From: Agathobaculum massiliense
GTDB taxonomy: Bacteria > Bacillota > Clostridia > Oscillospirales > Butyricicoccaceae
Reading direction: 5' to 3'
Length of the DNA: 64,000 bases
Assembly: GCF_900291975.1 (NCBI RefSeq)
Contig: NZ_OMPN01000001.1
Span: 930,001-994,000 of the forward strand
In this document: positions 54,364 through 61,892 of the stretch, piece by piece
How positions within the stretch are numbered: position 1 is the first letter of the stretch
Layout of the letters: every line of letters begins with the position of its first letter
Notes under the pieces: model-generated
Databases searched by the model: none
Told to the model about the DNA's origin: nothing
Seen by the model: only the letters and a program-made list of their open reading frames with translations
Made by a program: the position numbers and the translations under genes

Positions 54364-55776
54364 ATGGCAGCGACAAGATTGATTGCACTCCATGTGAATA
54401 AGGGAAAGACGGTCGCTCAATGTTTGGCAGACAGAACCGACTACTCACAAAATGCCGCAAAAACCAATGATGGCGAATTTATCAGTTCCTATGAGTGTGA
54501 TCCAAAGACAGCAGATGAGGAATTTCTGCTTTCCAAACGGCAGTATCAGCATATTACCGGCAGACAGCAGAAGAACAATATCATCGCATACCAGATACGC
54601 CAGTCCTTTAAGCCGGGAGAAATCACCCCGGAAGAAGCGAACCAAGTCGGCTATGAAACAGCGATGCGATGGACAAAGGGAAAACACGCTTTCATCGTTG
54701 CGACCCACATCGACAAATCCCACATTCACAATCATATCATTTATAATTCGACCTCGCTGGATGCCACACGGAAATTCAAAAACTTCTTTCTTTCCGGTCT
54801 GGCGGTGCAAAGACTCAGTGATATGGTTTGCCTGGAACACGGGCTGTCCATTATTACACCGAAGCCGTATCGGGAGCGCCAGAAAAGAACTGTTTATCCC
54901 AAGAAGCGTACCCAGCGTGACGAATTATGTGATGCGATTGATGCGGTGCTGAAGCAGAAACCAAAGAGCTTTGATGGCTTTGTTCAGGCTCTGGCTGACA
55001 TGGGATTTGAGTTCAAGGATGGAAAGCAGCCTGCGTTCAAGGGCGAGAATCAGAAGCGTTTCATTCGGCTGCGTTCCCTGGGCGAAGGATATAGCAAAGA
55101 GGAAATTCAAGCGGTTATCTCCGGCAAGAACCTGCACAAATCAAAAGGCGGCTCTGCCAAGGCTCCTGCCCCGAAGCAGTTCCAGATGCTGATTGATATT
55201 CAGGCAAAGATGGCCGAGGGCAAGACGGTCGGTTATGAAAAGTGGGCGAAGAAGTTCAACCGAAAAGAAGCTGCCCGAACGGTAATCCTACTGAAAGAAA
55301 AAGGCTTGGGCAACTACGACGATCTGACTGCTCATATTGAAAATCTGTCTGCCCGGTTCGATGCGCTTTCTGATTCTATCAAGGTCGCAGAGAAACGTAT
55401 GGTTGAGGTTCAGGCGTTGCAGCAGCACATCAAAAATTATCGCAACACAAGGCAAATTTATATCGAGTACCGCAAGTCTGGATATAGCAAAAAATTCTTT
55501 GAAGAACACCGTCAGGAAATCACAATTCATAAAGCGGCGAAGCAAGCCTTTGATGAATTGCAGATTACAAAGCTCCCGTCCATGCAATCATTGTATGAGG
55601 AGTTTCATCAGCTGGCAGTCCAGAAAAAGCAGGACTACGCTGAGTACCGTCAGATCAGAAAAGAGAAAGAAGAACTGCTGATTGCCAAACGGACGGTTGA
55701 AACGATTTTGAATATCGACAGGCAGAAAGAGCAGGAAAAAGAGAAAGAGAAAGAGGAAAAGAAGAACTTCCGTTAA
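54364..55776 (+). CDS. MOBP-type relaxase of the ICE
   Basis: A 470-residue mobilization nuclease that cuts the ICE oriT and pilots the strand. The catalytic domain (1-210) has the N-terminal ATRLIALHVNKGKTVAQCL, the Tyr-bearing DRTDYSQNAAKT, and the metal-binding HIDKSHIHNHIIYNS near residue 120. The C-terminal half is basic and coiled, ending in a Lys/Glu-rich tail. ATG 54364 is preferred over GTG 54355 and ATG 54358 for spacing. It is the last backbone gene before the cargo and has no RPSVL-type motif. Confidence 0.85.
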   Translation: MAATRLIALHVNKGKTVAQCLADRTDYSQNAAKTNDGEFISSYECDPKTADEEFLLSKRQYQHITGRQQKNNIIAYQIRQSFKPGEITPEEANQVGYETAMRWTKGKHAFIVATHIDKSHIHNHIIYNSTSLDATRKFKNFFLSGLAVQRLSDMVCLEHGLSIITPKPYRERQKRTVYPKKRTQRDELCDAIDAVLKQKPKSFDGFVQALADMGFEFKDGKQPAFKGENQKRFIRLRSLGEGYSKEEIQAVISGKNLHKSKGGSAKAPAPKQFQMLIDIQAKMAEGKTVGYEKWAKKFNRKEAARTVILLKEKGLGNYDDLTAHIENLSARFDALSDSIKVAEKRMVEVQALQQHIKNYRNTRQIYIEYRKSGYSKKFFEEHRQEITIHKAAKQAFDELQITKLPSMQSLYEEFHQLAVQKKQDYAEYRQIRKEKEELLIAKRTVETILNIDRQKEQEKEKEKEEKKNFR

Positions 55777-55837
55777 AGCAAAAAGCCACGGTCTGCACTC
55801 CCCAAAGGGTGCGGATCGTGGCTGCTTTTTTGCTTTT
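55776..55837 (+). terminator. Strong terminator after the relaxase gene
   Basis: AAAGCAAAAAGCCACGGTCTGCAC pairs with GTGCGGATCGTGGCTGCTTTTTTGCTTT around an A/C-rich loop. Being nearly symmetrical it may work in both directions. It separates the plus-strand backbone from the minus-strand cargo. Confidence 0.85.
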
Positions 55838-56009
55838 CGATTTCGGTGCTTTCAACCATGGGCAAATTTTTATTCTACTGTTCTTTGAGAAACGATTGAA
55901 AATCGTGTAGCCATCATCGGCAGATGATGTTCAAAGGGGATTGGGGATGCTTCCCCAACAAGCAAATTTGCGAAGATTGCACCGAAGGGAAAATCGAGAA
56001 AATGAGTGA

Positions 56010-56021
56010 ACCTGTACAGGT
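56010..56021. repeat. 12-bp perfect palindrome between relaxase and cargo
   Basis: ACCTGTACAGGT lies within the 217-bp stretch 55838-56054 that has no gene. Two other small inverted repeats (CATCATC/GATGATG and GGGGA/TCCCC) lie nearby. It may be a regulator-binding site. Confidence 0.45.
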
Positions 56022-56054
56022 TTACACTGCTTGCCAATTTGTGAGATTATGAAT

Positions 56055-56924
56055 TTAGTATCGAGAATAGGGTACACCTAAATTTTGCAATGCTGCAACC
56101 CTATCATCGTTGCATGGATGAGTTGAGTATATTGCACTGAGAAAACCATCATGCGGAACATCTGAGATATGTTGGTCTAATACCGTCGCTAATTCAAGAC
56201 CAAAACCAATTTTATAAGCAAATTCATCAGCCAGATACTCATTTTGTCTCATAGACCACATCAGAAAAAGCATACAGAACTTTACCCATAACCAAGAAAG
56301 TGCTGTTGATATTCCTGCGAAAACTGCGGTAATTATACCCATTACACCACTACGAGAGCATATTGCGAACAGCCCCATGATTGCAGAAAAAATCCAGTAG
56401 GATATTTTGATTAACAGGAGGCACCCGGATATAAATATATTGCCCCCGCCAATCAATAATTGGATAACAGTATGTCCGTATGAGAGATGTCCGATCTCAT
56501 GGGCGAGAATTCCAAGTATCATATCATCGGAGAGTAAAAGCAATCCGTCAGTTATGCATAGTGTTTGCCTACCTAGAGCAAATGCATTTGGAGCAGGATC
56601 ATGGATAATCTTCACTTTCACTTTTTTAGGACAGTATGATGTGTTCTCTTTTGCTTTATCTAAAACATATTGAACCAGCGGGACAACTCGAAGTTTTATA
56701 TCTACTCTTTTTATATCGCTTGCTCCTGCGAAGGCAGCCAGGCACATTTCGCCTAATGGGGATAAGCTGATAGCTACTGTGAAAAAGTAAATACAAATCA
56801 GTTCAACAATGCTTCCTGACGAACCGAACACAGCAACAATCAGCAGAATATTAAGAGTAAAGAACAGAAGAGTTCCTAAGTTTGAGAAGCGAACAATTCT
56901 GCCTACACGATGCCAAATATCCAT
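56055..56924 (-). CDS. M48-family (HtpX-like) membrane metalloprotease
   Basis: A 289-residue protein starting at ATG 56924 behind GGGGGG. Hydrophobic segments near 20-40 and 45-60 precede the peptidase domain. HEIGH at about residue 145 is the zinc-binding HExxH, and MRQNEYLADEFAYKIG near 230 gives the third ligand Glu. Two more membrane segments lie between, as in HtpX. HtpX removes damaged membrane proteins. Here, at the end of a WXG-protein cluster, it may process or quality-control the exported proteins, which is inference. Confidence 0.85.
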   Translation of the reverse strand: MDIWHRVGRIVRFSNLGTLLFFTLNILLIVAVFGSSGSIVELICIYFFTVAISLSPLGEMCLAAFAGASDIKRVDIKLRVVPLVQYVLDKAKENTSYCPKKVKVKIIHDPAPNAFALGRQTLCITDGLLLLSDDMILGILAHEIGHLSYGHTVIQLLIGGGNIFISGCLLLIKISYWIFSAIMGLFAICSRSGVMGIITAVFAGISTALSWLWVKFCMLFLMWSMRQNEYLADEFAYKIGFGLELATVLDQHISDVPHDGFLSAIYSTHPCNDDRVAALQNLGVPYSRY

Positions 56925-56973
56925 AATGCACCCCCCTTTTATCGTGTTGTTGGTTTGAGCTTGCATTGTTTAA

Positions 56974-57237
56974 TTACTCAAATGTAAAGAAATCTTTGTT
57001 TCGCTCTTTGAACAGAGCAAAGACAGTCTCTAACACAAATTCGTTTTCAACACCAACATATTCTTCTGTTTCATCGTCAATTTCTTTCAGCTGCAAAATA
57101 ACAACTTGCCCATCCGAATCTCCAATAGGAAGCAGGACAACATATTCGTTCTGGCGATACGGTATTAAGTCAAGAAATTCAAATTCAACTTCGTTCCCAT
57201 TCTCATCATTCAAAGTTATAATGTTGTCTTCATCCAT
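56974..57237 (-). CDS. DUF1292-like small acidic protein
   Basis: An 87-residue acidic protein starting MDEDNIITLNDENGNEVEFE and with YRQNEYVVLLPIGDSDGQVV, the DUF1292 pattern. Family members are small beta proteins of unknown function in Firmicutes. It lies 49 bp upstream of the M48 gene and downstream of the two WXG-type genes. A role as an immunity protein or chaperone is possible from position only. Confidence 0.65.
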   Translation of the reverse strand: MDEDNIITLNDENGNEVEFEFLDLIPYRQNEYVVLLPIGDSDGQVVILQLKEIDDETEEYVGVENEFVLETVFALFKERNKDFFTFE

Positions 57238-57253
57238 GTCGTCGTTCCTTTTC

Positions 57254-57508
57254 TTAATATAAATAATTATCGTTGATAATGATGCCTAATAGTTCAAAGA
57301 GATTATCCTTTTTGGAAAGAATGCATTTTTTCATGGCTTGTTTAATTTGTTCCGTTGAAATGCTATCAGGCAACATTTCCCTTGGGACACCATGACCGAA
57401 TTGCCGAAAATACTGTTCTTCGATTTCATAATACTCATTATCAATTTTCGGTTCAGGTGTATTAAGGAAGCTATTCATAAAATCTGCAACGCTCTTGTTT
57501 TTGTCCAT
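57254..57508 (-). CDS. Unknown small protein in the WXG cluster
   Basis: An 84-residue protein starting at ATG 57508 behind AGGTAGG, 9 bp after the stop of the metallopeptidase effector-like gene. It reads MDKNKSVADFMNSFLNTPEP and is acidic with a helical C-terminus. Small genes directly after polymorphic-toxin genes are often immunity proteins. No recognised family. Confidence 0.55.
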   Translation of the reverse strand: MDKNKSVADFMNSFLNTPEPKIDNEYYEIEEQYFRQFGHGVPREMLPDSISTEQIKQAMKKCILSKKDNLFELLGIIINDNYLY

Positions 57509-57517
57509 TGTATGCAC

Positions 57518-58558
57518 CTACCTTTCTCTGCTCAAGACCCTAACATGATTATCTGGTCTAATAGAATCAATCATTGAAGAAAAAATACCAAACGCTGTAG
57601 GAAAGAAATTTGCTAATAGCTCTAATTTGCCTTGGTCTCCCATAGACGCTTCAAAAAAGTGGGCAAAGGCTTCTGCTTGTAGATTGCCCGGTCTCGTCCA
57701 ATAGTTCCTTGAGTGACCATAATTTCCGTGCAATTGACCATTTGTTGTCGCATCAATTAAGTCCGAGAAGGAGTGAGCTGAATCCTGCCTAATACGGGTC
57801 AGAAAAGCAGTTTGCTTTTCCACTGGAAGATTGTTATATAAGCTCAGGATTCTTTGTCCGTCCTCAACCAGTGCCTCAGCAAATTCTGGAGTATTGGATA
57901 GATTGCTCCGATAGTTGCACGAAGCATGGTCGATCATGTGAGCAAGCTCGTGGAAATAAGTTGTTCCTGCACCTCTTGGATTTGTCATATCAGAAGCTGC
58001 ATTGTAGTAGACTCCTCGTGAATGCCCTATATAATTTCCCGGTGAGTAATGTGCTGTCTGATCCGGTGGATATTCAGAATCTTGTATCATCAGTTTACCA
58101 GCGAAATGGTCAAACACTTCTCTGACATTCTGCTCTGCATTTTCATGGCGTTGTGATATAACAGCGATATATCCGTCTGGTGTGCTACCTTGGGTTAGCA
58201 CGCCAAGGCAATACTGATAAGACGAATTACCAACATTAGGTGTTTGCAGACCCTGGAGGAAAGAATTTCGTGCAGAAGGAGTGTCCAAATTAACATTATC
58301 ATATTCTTGTACACTTTTGGCAAGTGAAGCAACGTATTTTTCGGCCTGAAGCATAATCTGTAAAATATCATTCAGGGCTTTGTTGCAATCTTTTACGATA
58401 GTTCCCAGCTCATCGTACTTCTTGTCATTCCATCCAATTCCCAATTGCTGATATTTCATCTTCACAGAACTTCTTGTAGTTTCGATAGAAGAAATGGAGG
58501 TCCGCATATTTTTCAGTATTGTCAGTAATTGAGTTGCATCAGCATTTACGTTGCTCAA
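57518..58558 (-). CDS. WXG-like N-terminal domain fused to a zincin metallopeptidase domain
   Basis: A 346-residue protein starting at TTG 58558 behind GGAGGTGAG. Residues 1-95 are a helical hairpin, with GWNDKKYDELG in the turn (a WXG-type motif with Asp) and a long second helix. This half is nearly identical in pattern to the neighbouring gene at 58578. The C-terminal domain has YFHELAHMIDH near residue 203, a zinc-binding HExxH followed by a further His, and QAEAFAHFFEASMG near 307 with a likely third ligand Glu. The build is that of a type VII-secreted polymorphic toxin. No secretion ATPase is in the window, so export would rely on the host system. Confidence 0.75.
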   Translation of the reverse strand: MSNVNADATQLLTILKNMRTSISSIETTRSSVKMKYQQLGIGWNDKKYDELGTIVKDCNKALNDILQIMLQAEKYVASLAKSVQEYDNVNLDTPSARNSFLQGLQTPNVGNSSYQYCLGVLTQGSTPDGYIAVISQRHENAEQNVREVFDHFAGKLMIQDSEYPPDQTAHYSPGNYIGHSRGVYYNAASDMTNPRGAGTTYFHELAHMIDHASCNYRSNLSNTPEFAEALVEDGQRILSLYNNLPVEKQTAFLTRIRQDSAHSFSDLIDATTNGQLHGNYGHSRNYWTRPGNLQAEAFAHFFEASMGDQGKLELLANFFPTAFGIFSSMIDSIRPDNHVRVLSRER

Positions 58559-58577
58559 ACACTCACCTCCTCATTTG

Positions 58578-59447
58578 TTAATCATTTCGAGTGTAGCTAC
58601 CTGTTACTAAAACCGGGATATATGTATCAAGCGATTGAGCTGCAAGTGTTCGATGTCGCCCATCACTCTGAAATACATAATAAGAACCTACCTGCGCAAC
58701 CTGGACAGGATTATTGTAATAGCTACGAATGGTATCATCTAACACTGGGTTTTGTGAAAGCTCATCCAAAGACATTCCTGACTCAGTATTTTGACGAACA
58801 TCTTGGATGTGCGAAGCTCGCCTTAGAATGTTTTCTCTCGACCATCCCTCTCGACCATTCCGTGTCCAAAATCCTTCCGGGTTCCCAAGTTCTCGGTCAC
58901 TGAGATAAACTCCTTCAATATCCCTTGCTCTAACGTATACGAGTTCTGGATTTTCATTTCGAGAAAAGGTATAGTTCCCGTTCTCCCAATAATCTCGATA
59001 TTCTTCATAGTGATTTCCACGGGAAAAATATCGTTCAGCTGATAGTCTGTCTTGAACAAATGCAAGATTAGAACCAAAGGTATTTGACTCAAAGGTGGTT
59101 GTATCTGCACTTGATGGTGTAACAGCAAAACTACTGGTCTGAGGTGTGCTTGCAGATATTCCATTTGTAGATCCTAGTTGAACACTTTCGTATTCACTAA
59201 GGCTCTTGGCGAGTAAAGCCACATATTTTTCTGCTTGAAGCATAATTACCAATATGTCATTGAGAGCCTTGTTGCAGTCTCTTACAACCACGCCCAACTC
59301 GTTGTATTTTTTATCTTGCCATCCAGCACCTAACTGTTCATATTTCATCTTTACAGATTTTTTGGTAGTTTCGATGGAGGAAATGGAATCCTGCATTTTT
59401 TTCAGCATTGCGAATAGCTGAACGGAGTCAGCATTTACCATACTCAT
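58578..59447 (-). CDS. WXG-like N-terminal domain fused to a ParB/nuclease-like C-terminal domain
   Basis: A 289-residue protein starting at ATG 59447 behind AGGAGGTGATG. An upstream in-frame start lacks a site. Residues 1-90 (SMVNADSVQLFAMLKKMQDS, GWQDKKYNELG) repeat the N-terminal module of the gene downstream. A Ser/Thr linker (about 95-130) leads to a C-terminal domain containing VYVRARDIEGVYLSDRE and SDGRHRTLAAQSL, close to the GHRR/DGRHR motif of ParB-like folds, which in toxins can act as nuclease or nucleotide-modifying domains. It is the first gene of the cluster. Confidence 0.7.
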   Translation of the reverse strand: MSMVNADSVQLFAMLKKMQDSISSIETTKKSVKMKYEQLGAGWQDKKYNELGVVVRDCNKALNDILVIMLQAEKYVALLAKSLSEYESVQLGSTNGISASTPQTSSFAVTPSSADTTTFESNTFGSNLAFVQDRLSAERYFSRGNHYEEYRDYWENGNYTFSRNENPELVYVRARDIEGVYLSDRELGNPEGFWTRNGREGWSRENILRRASHIQDVRQNTESGMSLDELSQNPVLDDTIRSYYNNPVQVAQVGSYYVFQSDGRHRTLAAQSLDTYIPVLVTGSYTRND

Positions 59448-59490
59448 TTCATCACCTCCTGGCAGCGGATTTTGTGAAGTGCAAAGCGGC

Positions 59491-59516
59491 GATGTGTCAG
59501 GAAAGTCTGACACATC
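59491..59516. repeat. 10-bp perfect inverted repeat before the WXG cluster
   Basis: GATGTGTCAG (59491-59500) and CTGACACATC (59507-59516) with a 6-bp spacer, 44 bp upstream of the first WXG gene. Without a T run it looks like an operator or leader hairpin rather than a terminator. Confidence 0.6.
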
Positions 59517-59532
59517 ACTGCTTCGGCAAGAT

Positions 59533-59595
59533 TTAATTTAGAGAGGAAAGAAATTGTTCCAACTCAGCAGCGGTCGGTGCAATGTACGGTTTCAT
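59533..59595 (-). CDS. Possible very small peptide or gene end
   Basis: On the minus strand an open frame upstream of the WXG cluster reads KDTYQMKPYIAPTAAELEQF and stops at 59533. The only ATG (59595) gives 20 residues. AAAGGAG lies further upstream (near 59636), but with no start codon at the right distance. It may be a small peptide whose start codon has been lost. The rest of 59448-59950 has hairpins only. Confidence 0.25.
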   Translation of the reverse strand: MKPYIAPTAAELEQFLSSLN

Positions 59596-59718
59596 CTGGT
59601 AAGTATCCTTAACACCGTCTGTGAAGTATACGCTCCTTTCTTTTTTCGTTTTGTTGGTTCATTTTCGCCAGTGTGTTCGTGTCGTTTGCTGTGACGAGAA
59701 CGCAACATAGACACAAAG

Positions 59719-59763
59719 AAAACACAAGGGCGAGCTTGCTCGTTTATATACCCTTGTGTTTTC
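59719..59763. terminator. Two-way terminator-like hairpin
   Basis: AAAACACAAGGG pairs with CCCTTGTGTTTT. An inner CGAGC-TT-GCTCG hairpin sits in the loop. T/A runs flank both sides. Confidence 0.65.
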
Positions 59764-59900
59764 GACTGGATATGTTAAGGTAACAAACAGTAAATGACAC
59801 GTTACAGACTGCAAAATGTACCAACTGAAAAAAGAAAGAATACCGTTGTGTGCTTTATTTCTCGATCAGCTTTTCAAACATGAGGAAAGGTTTTTATAAA

Positions 59901-59937
59901 AAAAGAGTAGTTACCGTTTTTTGGTAACTACTCTTTT
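59901..59937 (-). terminator. Terminator after the zeta toxin remnant
   Basis: AAAAGAGTAGTTACC pairs with GGTAACTACTCTTTT around GTTTTTT. On the minus strand it directly follows the end of the zeta remnant at 59951. Confidence 0.8.
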
Positions 59938-59950
59938 CCTTTTTTAAGGT

Positions 59951-60251
59951 TTAAAGTCCTGGAAGTTTAGGTGTTTTGGGTATTGGTGGTGTAGGTAGCT
60001 GCAAGCTTTCCAATTTTTGTTGAATTGCTTTAAATTCAGGGGTTTCTTGGTGTTGATTTTGAACCATTTTTTGCTCTATTCTCTCCAAAGTCGGTTGAAT
60101 TTCTTTCCCTGATACTTTACGATTTAATTCTCTTTCTAAGGTCTCTTTCGGACTAATGGAAGGCGTTTCTAAACTTGAATAGAAGTTTCACTCCTTCTCT
60201 ATTATAAAGCCTTATATCGCTAAATAAGCCCGTTTTATGAAGGGTTTCTAA
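59951..60251 (-). pseudogene. zeta: Zeta toxin, 3' remnant
   Basis: Minus-strand sequence encodes the last third of zeta: [20 protein letters not shown], then after a one-base shift near 60182 [20 protein letters not shown] and the end PKTPKLPGL. The family reads [10 protein letters not shown] through that point, so one extra base has broken the frame. Homology starts abruptly at about 60251, where the inserted segment ends. Residues of about 46-205 of zeta, including the catalytic core, are missing. Confidence 0.8.
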
Positions 60252-60391
60252 GCTGAAATGAACGGGTTTACACCCGGCCTTGACCTCCGCCCGCTGTCCC
60301 GCTGAATGGGTGGACAAGGCGGCCAATCCCTCAAAGTGCTTGGACGCTCTCTTTCTGATTTTGGAGCGTTTCTTTTCTAAAAATTGAAATG

Positions 60392-60421
60392 GGCGGGAAG
60401 CCATTTTAGGGCTTTCCCGCC
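60392..60421. terminator. Terminator-like inverted repeat downstream of the kinase gene
   Basis: GGCGGGAAGCC and GGGCTTTCCCGCC face each other across ATTTTA. On the minus strand CAATTTTT follows. Confidence 0.5.
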
Positions 60422-60540
60422 TTGATTACTTTTTAGCAAAGACGGGCGTGACTGTCAACGGCGGCGCATGAAATGCGCCGTTCATCTTGACCGTTGACTG
60501 GCTCGGCTGGCTTTGCTATCTTCCTGACAAATGGGAATGT

Positions 60541-61086
60541 CTAAGATAGTAAAGACGTCCCACATGCAACTCTTTCTTTTATTGCGGAAACCGTATCTTT
60601 AATTGTGAATGTAGTTGTGTCTATGACATTTGATTCATATATCCCCAAACCGGAAAATTGCTCCCACATTGTTTCCACTAATTCAATATTTGTTTTTCTA
60701 TCTAATTTTGAGCGTTCCACAGCTCGCTTCATAGTTTCTTTTTTACTCGCTCTTAATACAATATAGTGTACCTCGTAATCTTCTTGGGCAAGAGCTTTCC
60801 ATGGCTCCAAAAACCATGGCCCGACAATCCCATCTACAATTACATCATATCCGCCACGAGCATATCGCTTTGCAGCTTCTAAAAAGGCTTCAATGACAAC
60901 CAGATTTTGCTTGTTGGATTCTGGCAAATGTGGTGGTATTGCGCCTTTGCTTAAGTAATGAAAAAAGTCATCGGTGTGCATATGCACTGATTTATCCATA
61001 TCTGATTCCTTTGCGACAATTGACGCAGTTGTTGTTTTTCCTGTCCCCGGTGAGCCTGTAATCACAATAATTCTTCCTTGATTCAT
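60541..61086 (-). CDS. P-loop nucleoside/antibiotic kinase-like protein
   Basis: A 181-residue protein. Walker A is GSPGTGKTTT at 11-20. VHMHTDDFFHYL near 35 gives a DxxxF substrate site as in zeta-like and chloramphenicol phosphotransferase-like kinases. VIVDGIVGPWF near 82 is Walker B-like, and a lid with RASKKETMKRAVER follows. It is complete and has a GAGGG site upstream. It stands exactly where zeta, itself a P-loop kinase, should follow epsilon, and would be transcribed by the same omega-controlled operon. The substrate is unknown; small-molecule phosphorylation including drug inactivation is possible but not shown. Confidence 0.7.
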   Translation of the reverse strand: MNQGRIIVITGSPGTGKTTTASIVAKESDMDKSVHMHTDDFFHYLSKGAIPPHLPESNKQNLVVIEAFLEAAKRYARGGYDVIVDGIVGPWFLEPWKALAQEDYEVHYIVLRASKKETMKRAVERSKLDRKTNIELVETMWEQFSGLGIYESNVIDTTTFTIKDTVSAIKERVACGTSLLS

Positions 61087-61147
61087 CTGTATTTTCCCTC
61101 ACAATTTGAATTTATCACTTTGTTCCTGCCTGCTCAATCATCTTCTT

Positions 61148-61295
61148 CGCAAACTGGTTTTCCCTGACCCTGATTGCCCACCAAGTAAAAAAGCGGTTGG
61201 CGATTCAACCGCTTTTTTACTTGAACCAATTCTTCTAAATTATCATTTAAGCGATTCTCAAACTGTTTGTCAGTAAAATTGACTATATTTGCCAT
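61148..61295 (-). pseudogene. zeta: Zeta toxin, 5' remnant
   Basis: Starts at ATG 61295, one base after the epsilon stop, with [20 protein letters not shown] and EELVQ exactly as in the pSM19035 zeta family. A one-base loss in the A-run near 61212-61219 shifts the frame, so the P-loop GGQPGSGKTSL is only readable in the neighbouring frame. Homology ends near 61148. No functional toxin can be made. Confidence 0.85.
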
Positions 61296-61296
61296 A

Positions 61297-61569
61297 TTAA
61301 GCCACTTTCTCTTTATTCAAAACTTGTTTTGAGTAACGATTCATTGACCGCCAATACTCATGAACGGCTTGTAATTCTTCTAAAGAATAATCAAAAAGAT
61401 TTACACGTTTTGCAAGCTTTAATTGGTTTAATAAATTGACTTCCAATAATTGAGAGTCATTTTTATTTAATTCATGGTTCAAAACATAGTTTAATACTCG
61501 ATTATAAACGCTTGCCGATAATTCGTTAATGATCTCTATTTCAAATGTTTTTTCATACGTAACTGCCAT
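61297..61569 (-). CDS. epsilon: Epsilon antitoxin
   Basis: A 90-residue protein beginning MAVTYEKTFEIEIINELSAS, the epsilon antitoxin of the omega-epsilon-zeta system, which blocks the ATP site of zeta. It is intact and follows omega by 16 bp, with an AGGAG-type site. As zeta is broken, it no longer has a partner here but could neutralise zeta from another plasmid. Confidence 0.95.
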   Translation of the reverse strand: MAVTYEKTFEIEIINELSASVYNRVLNYVLNHELNKNDSQLLEVNLLNQLKLAKRVNLFDYSLEELQAVHEYWRSMNRYSKQVLNKEKVA

Positions 61570-61585
61570 TTCATTTTCACTCCTT

Positions 61586-61801
61586 TTAAAGTTTGTCAGG
61601 TAAATATTTCCGTATATATTCTTCTAAGGCTTGATCCATAACTTCTTTTACGTTTCCGCCATTCTTTGCTGTTTCGATTTTTATGATATGGTGCAAGTCA
61701 GCACGAACACGAACCGTCTTATCTCCCATTATATCTTTTTTTGCACTGATTGGTGTATCATTTCGTTTTGCTTTTTGTGCGCCTAAATTTCCCACAATCA
61801 C
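61586..61801 (-). CDS. omega: Omega transcriptional repressor
   Basis: A 71-residue ribbon-helix-helix protein (KTVRVRADLHHIIKIETAKN) identical in plan to omega of pSM19035. As a dimer it binds 7-bp WATCACW repeats and represses its own operon and delta, linking copy control, partition and toxin-antitoxin. Matching repeats are present at 61844-61892 and 62794-62856. Confidence 0.95.
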   Translation of the reverse strand: MIVGNLGAQKAKRNDTPISAKKDIMGDKTVRVRADLHHIIKIETAKNGGNVKEVMDQALEEYIRKYLPDKL

Positions 61802-61843
61802 TCACTTCTTTCTATTTCTTCTTATTCTTATTTTATCATCAAC

Positions 61844-61892
61844 AATCACAAATCACAAGTGATTTGTGATTAATCACTTGTGATTTGTGATT
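61844..61892 (-). promoter_or_regulatory. Omega operator: seven contiguous heptads
   Basis: Seven unspaced 7-bp units (AATCACA, AATCACA, AGTGATT, TGTGATT, AATCACT, TGTGATT, TGTGATT) fit the WATCACW omega site in both orientations, and lie upstream of the omega gene. Confidence 0.9.

Larger units (their letters stand above)
60252..61147 (-). other. 896-bp segment replacing the middle of the zeta gene
   Basis: Between the two zeta remnants lies unrelated DNA. The right two-thirds is a P-loop kinase gene with its ribosome binding site. The left 289 bp (60252-60540) has no convincing gene. It is more GC-rich than the flanks and holds a terminator-like repeat at 60392-60421. No transposase or terminal repeat was found, so it looks like a captured fragment joined by recombination with loss of zeta sequence. 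Confidence 0.7.

Noticed and set aside
60153..60404. An 83-codon minus-strand frame that looks like a small gene
   Set aside because: Its second half is zeta toxin sequence ([14 protein letters not shown]) and its first half is foreign DNA. It is a chance fusion at the 60251 junction and ends in a frameshifted part.
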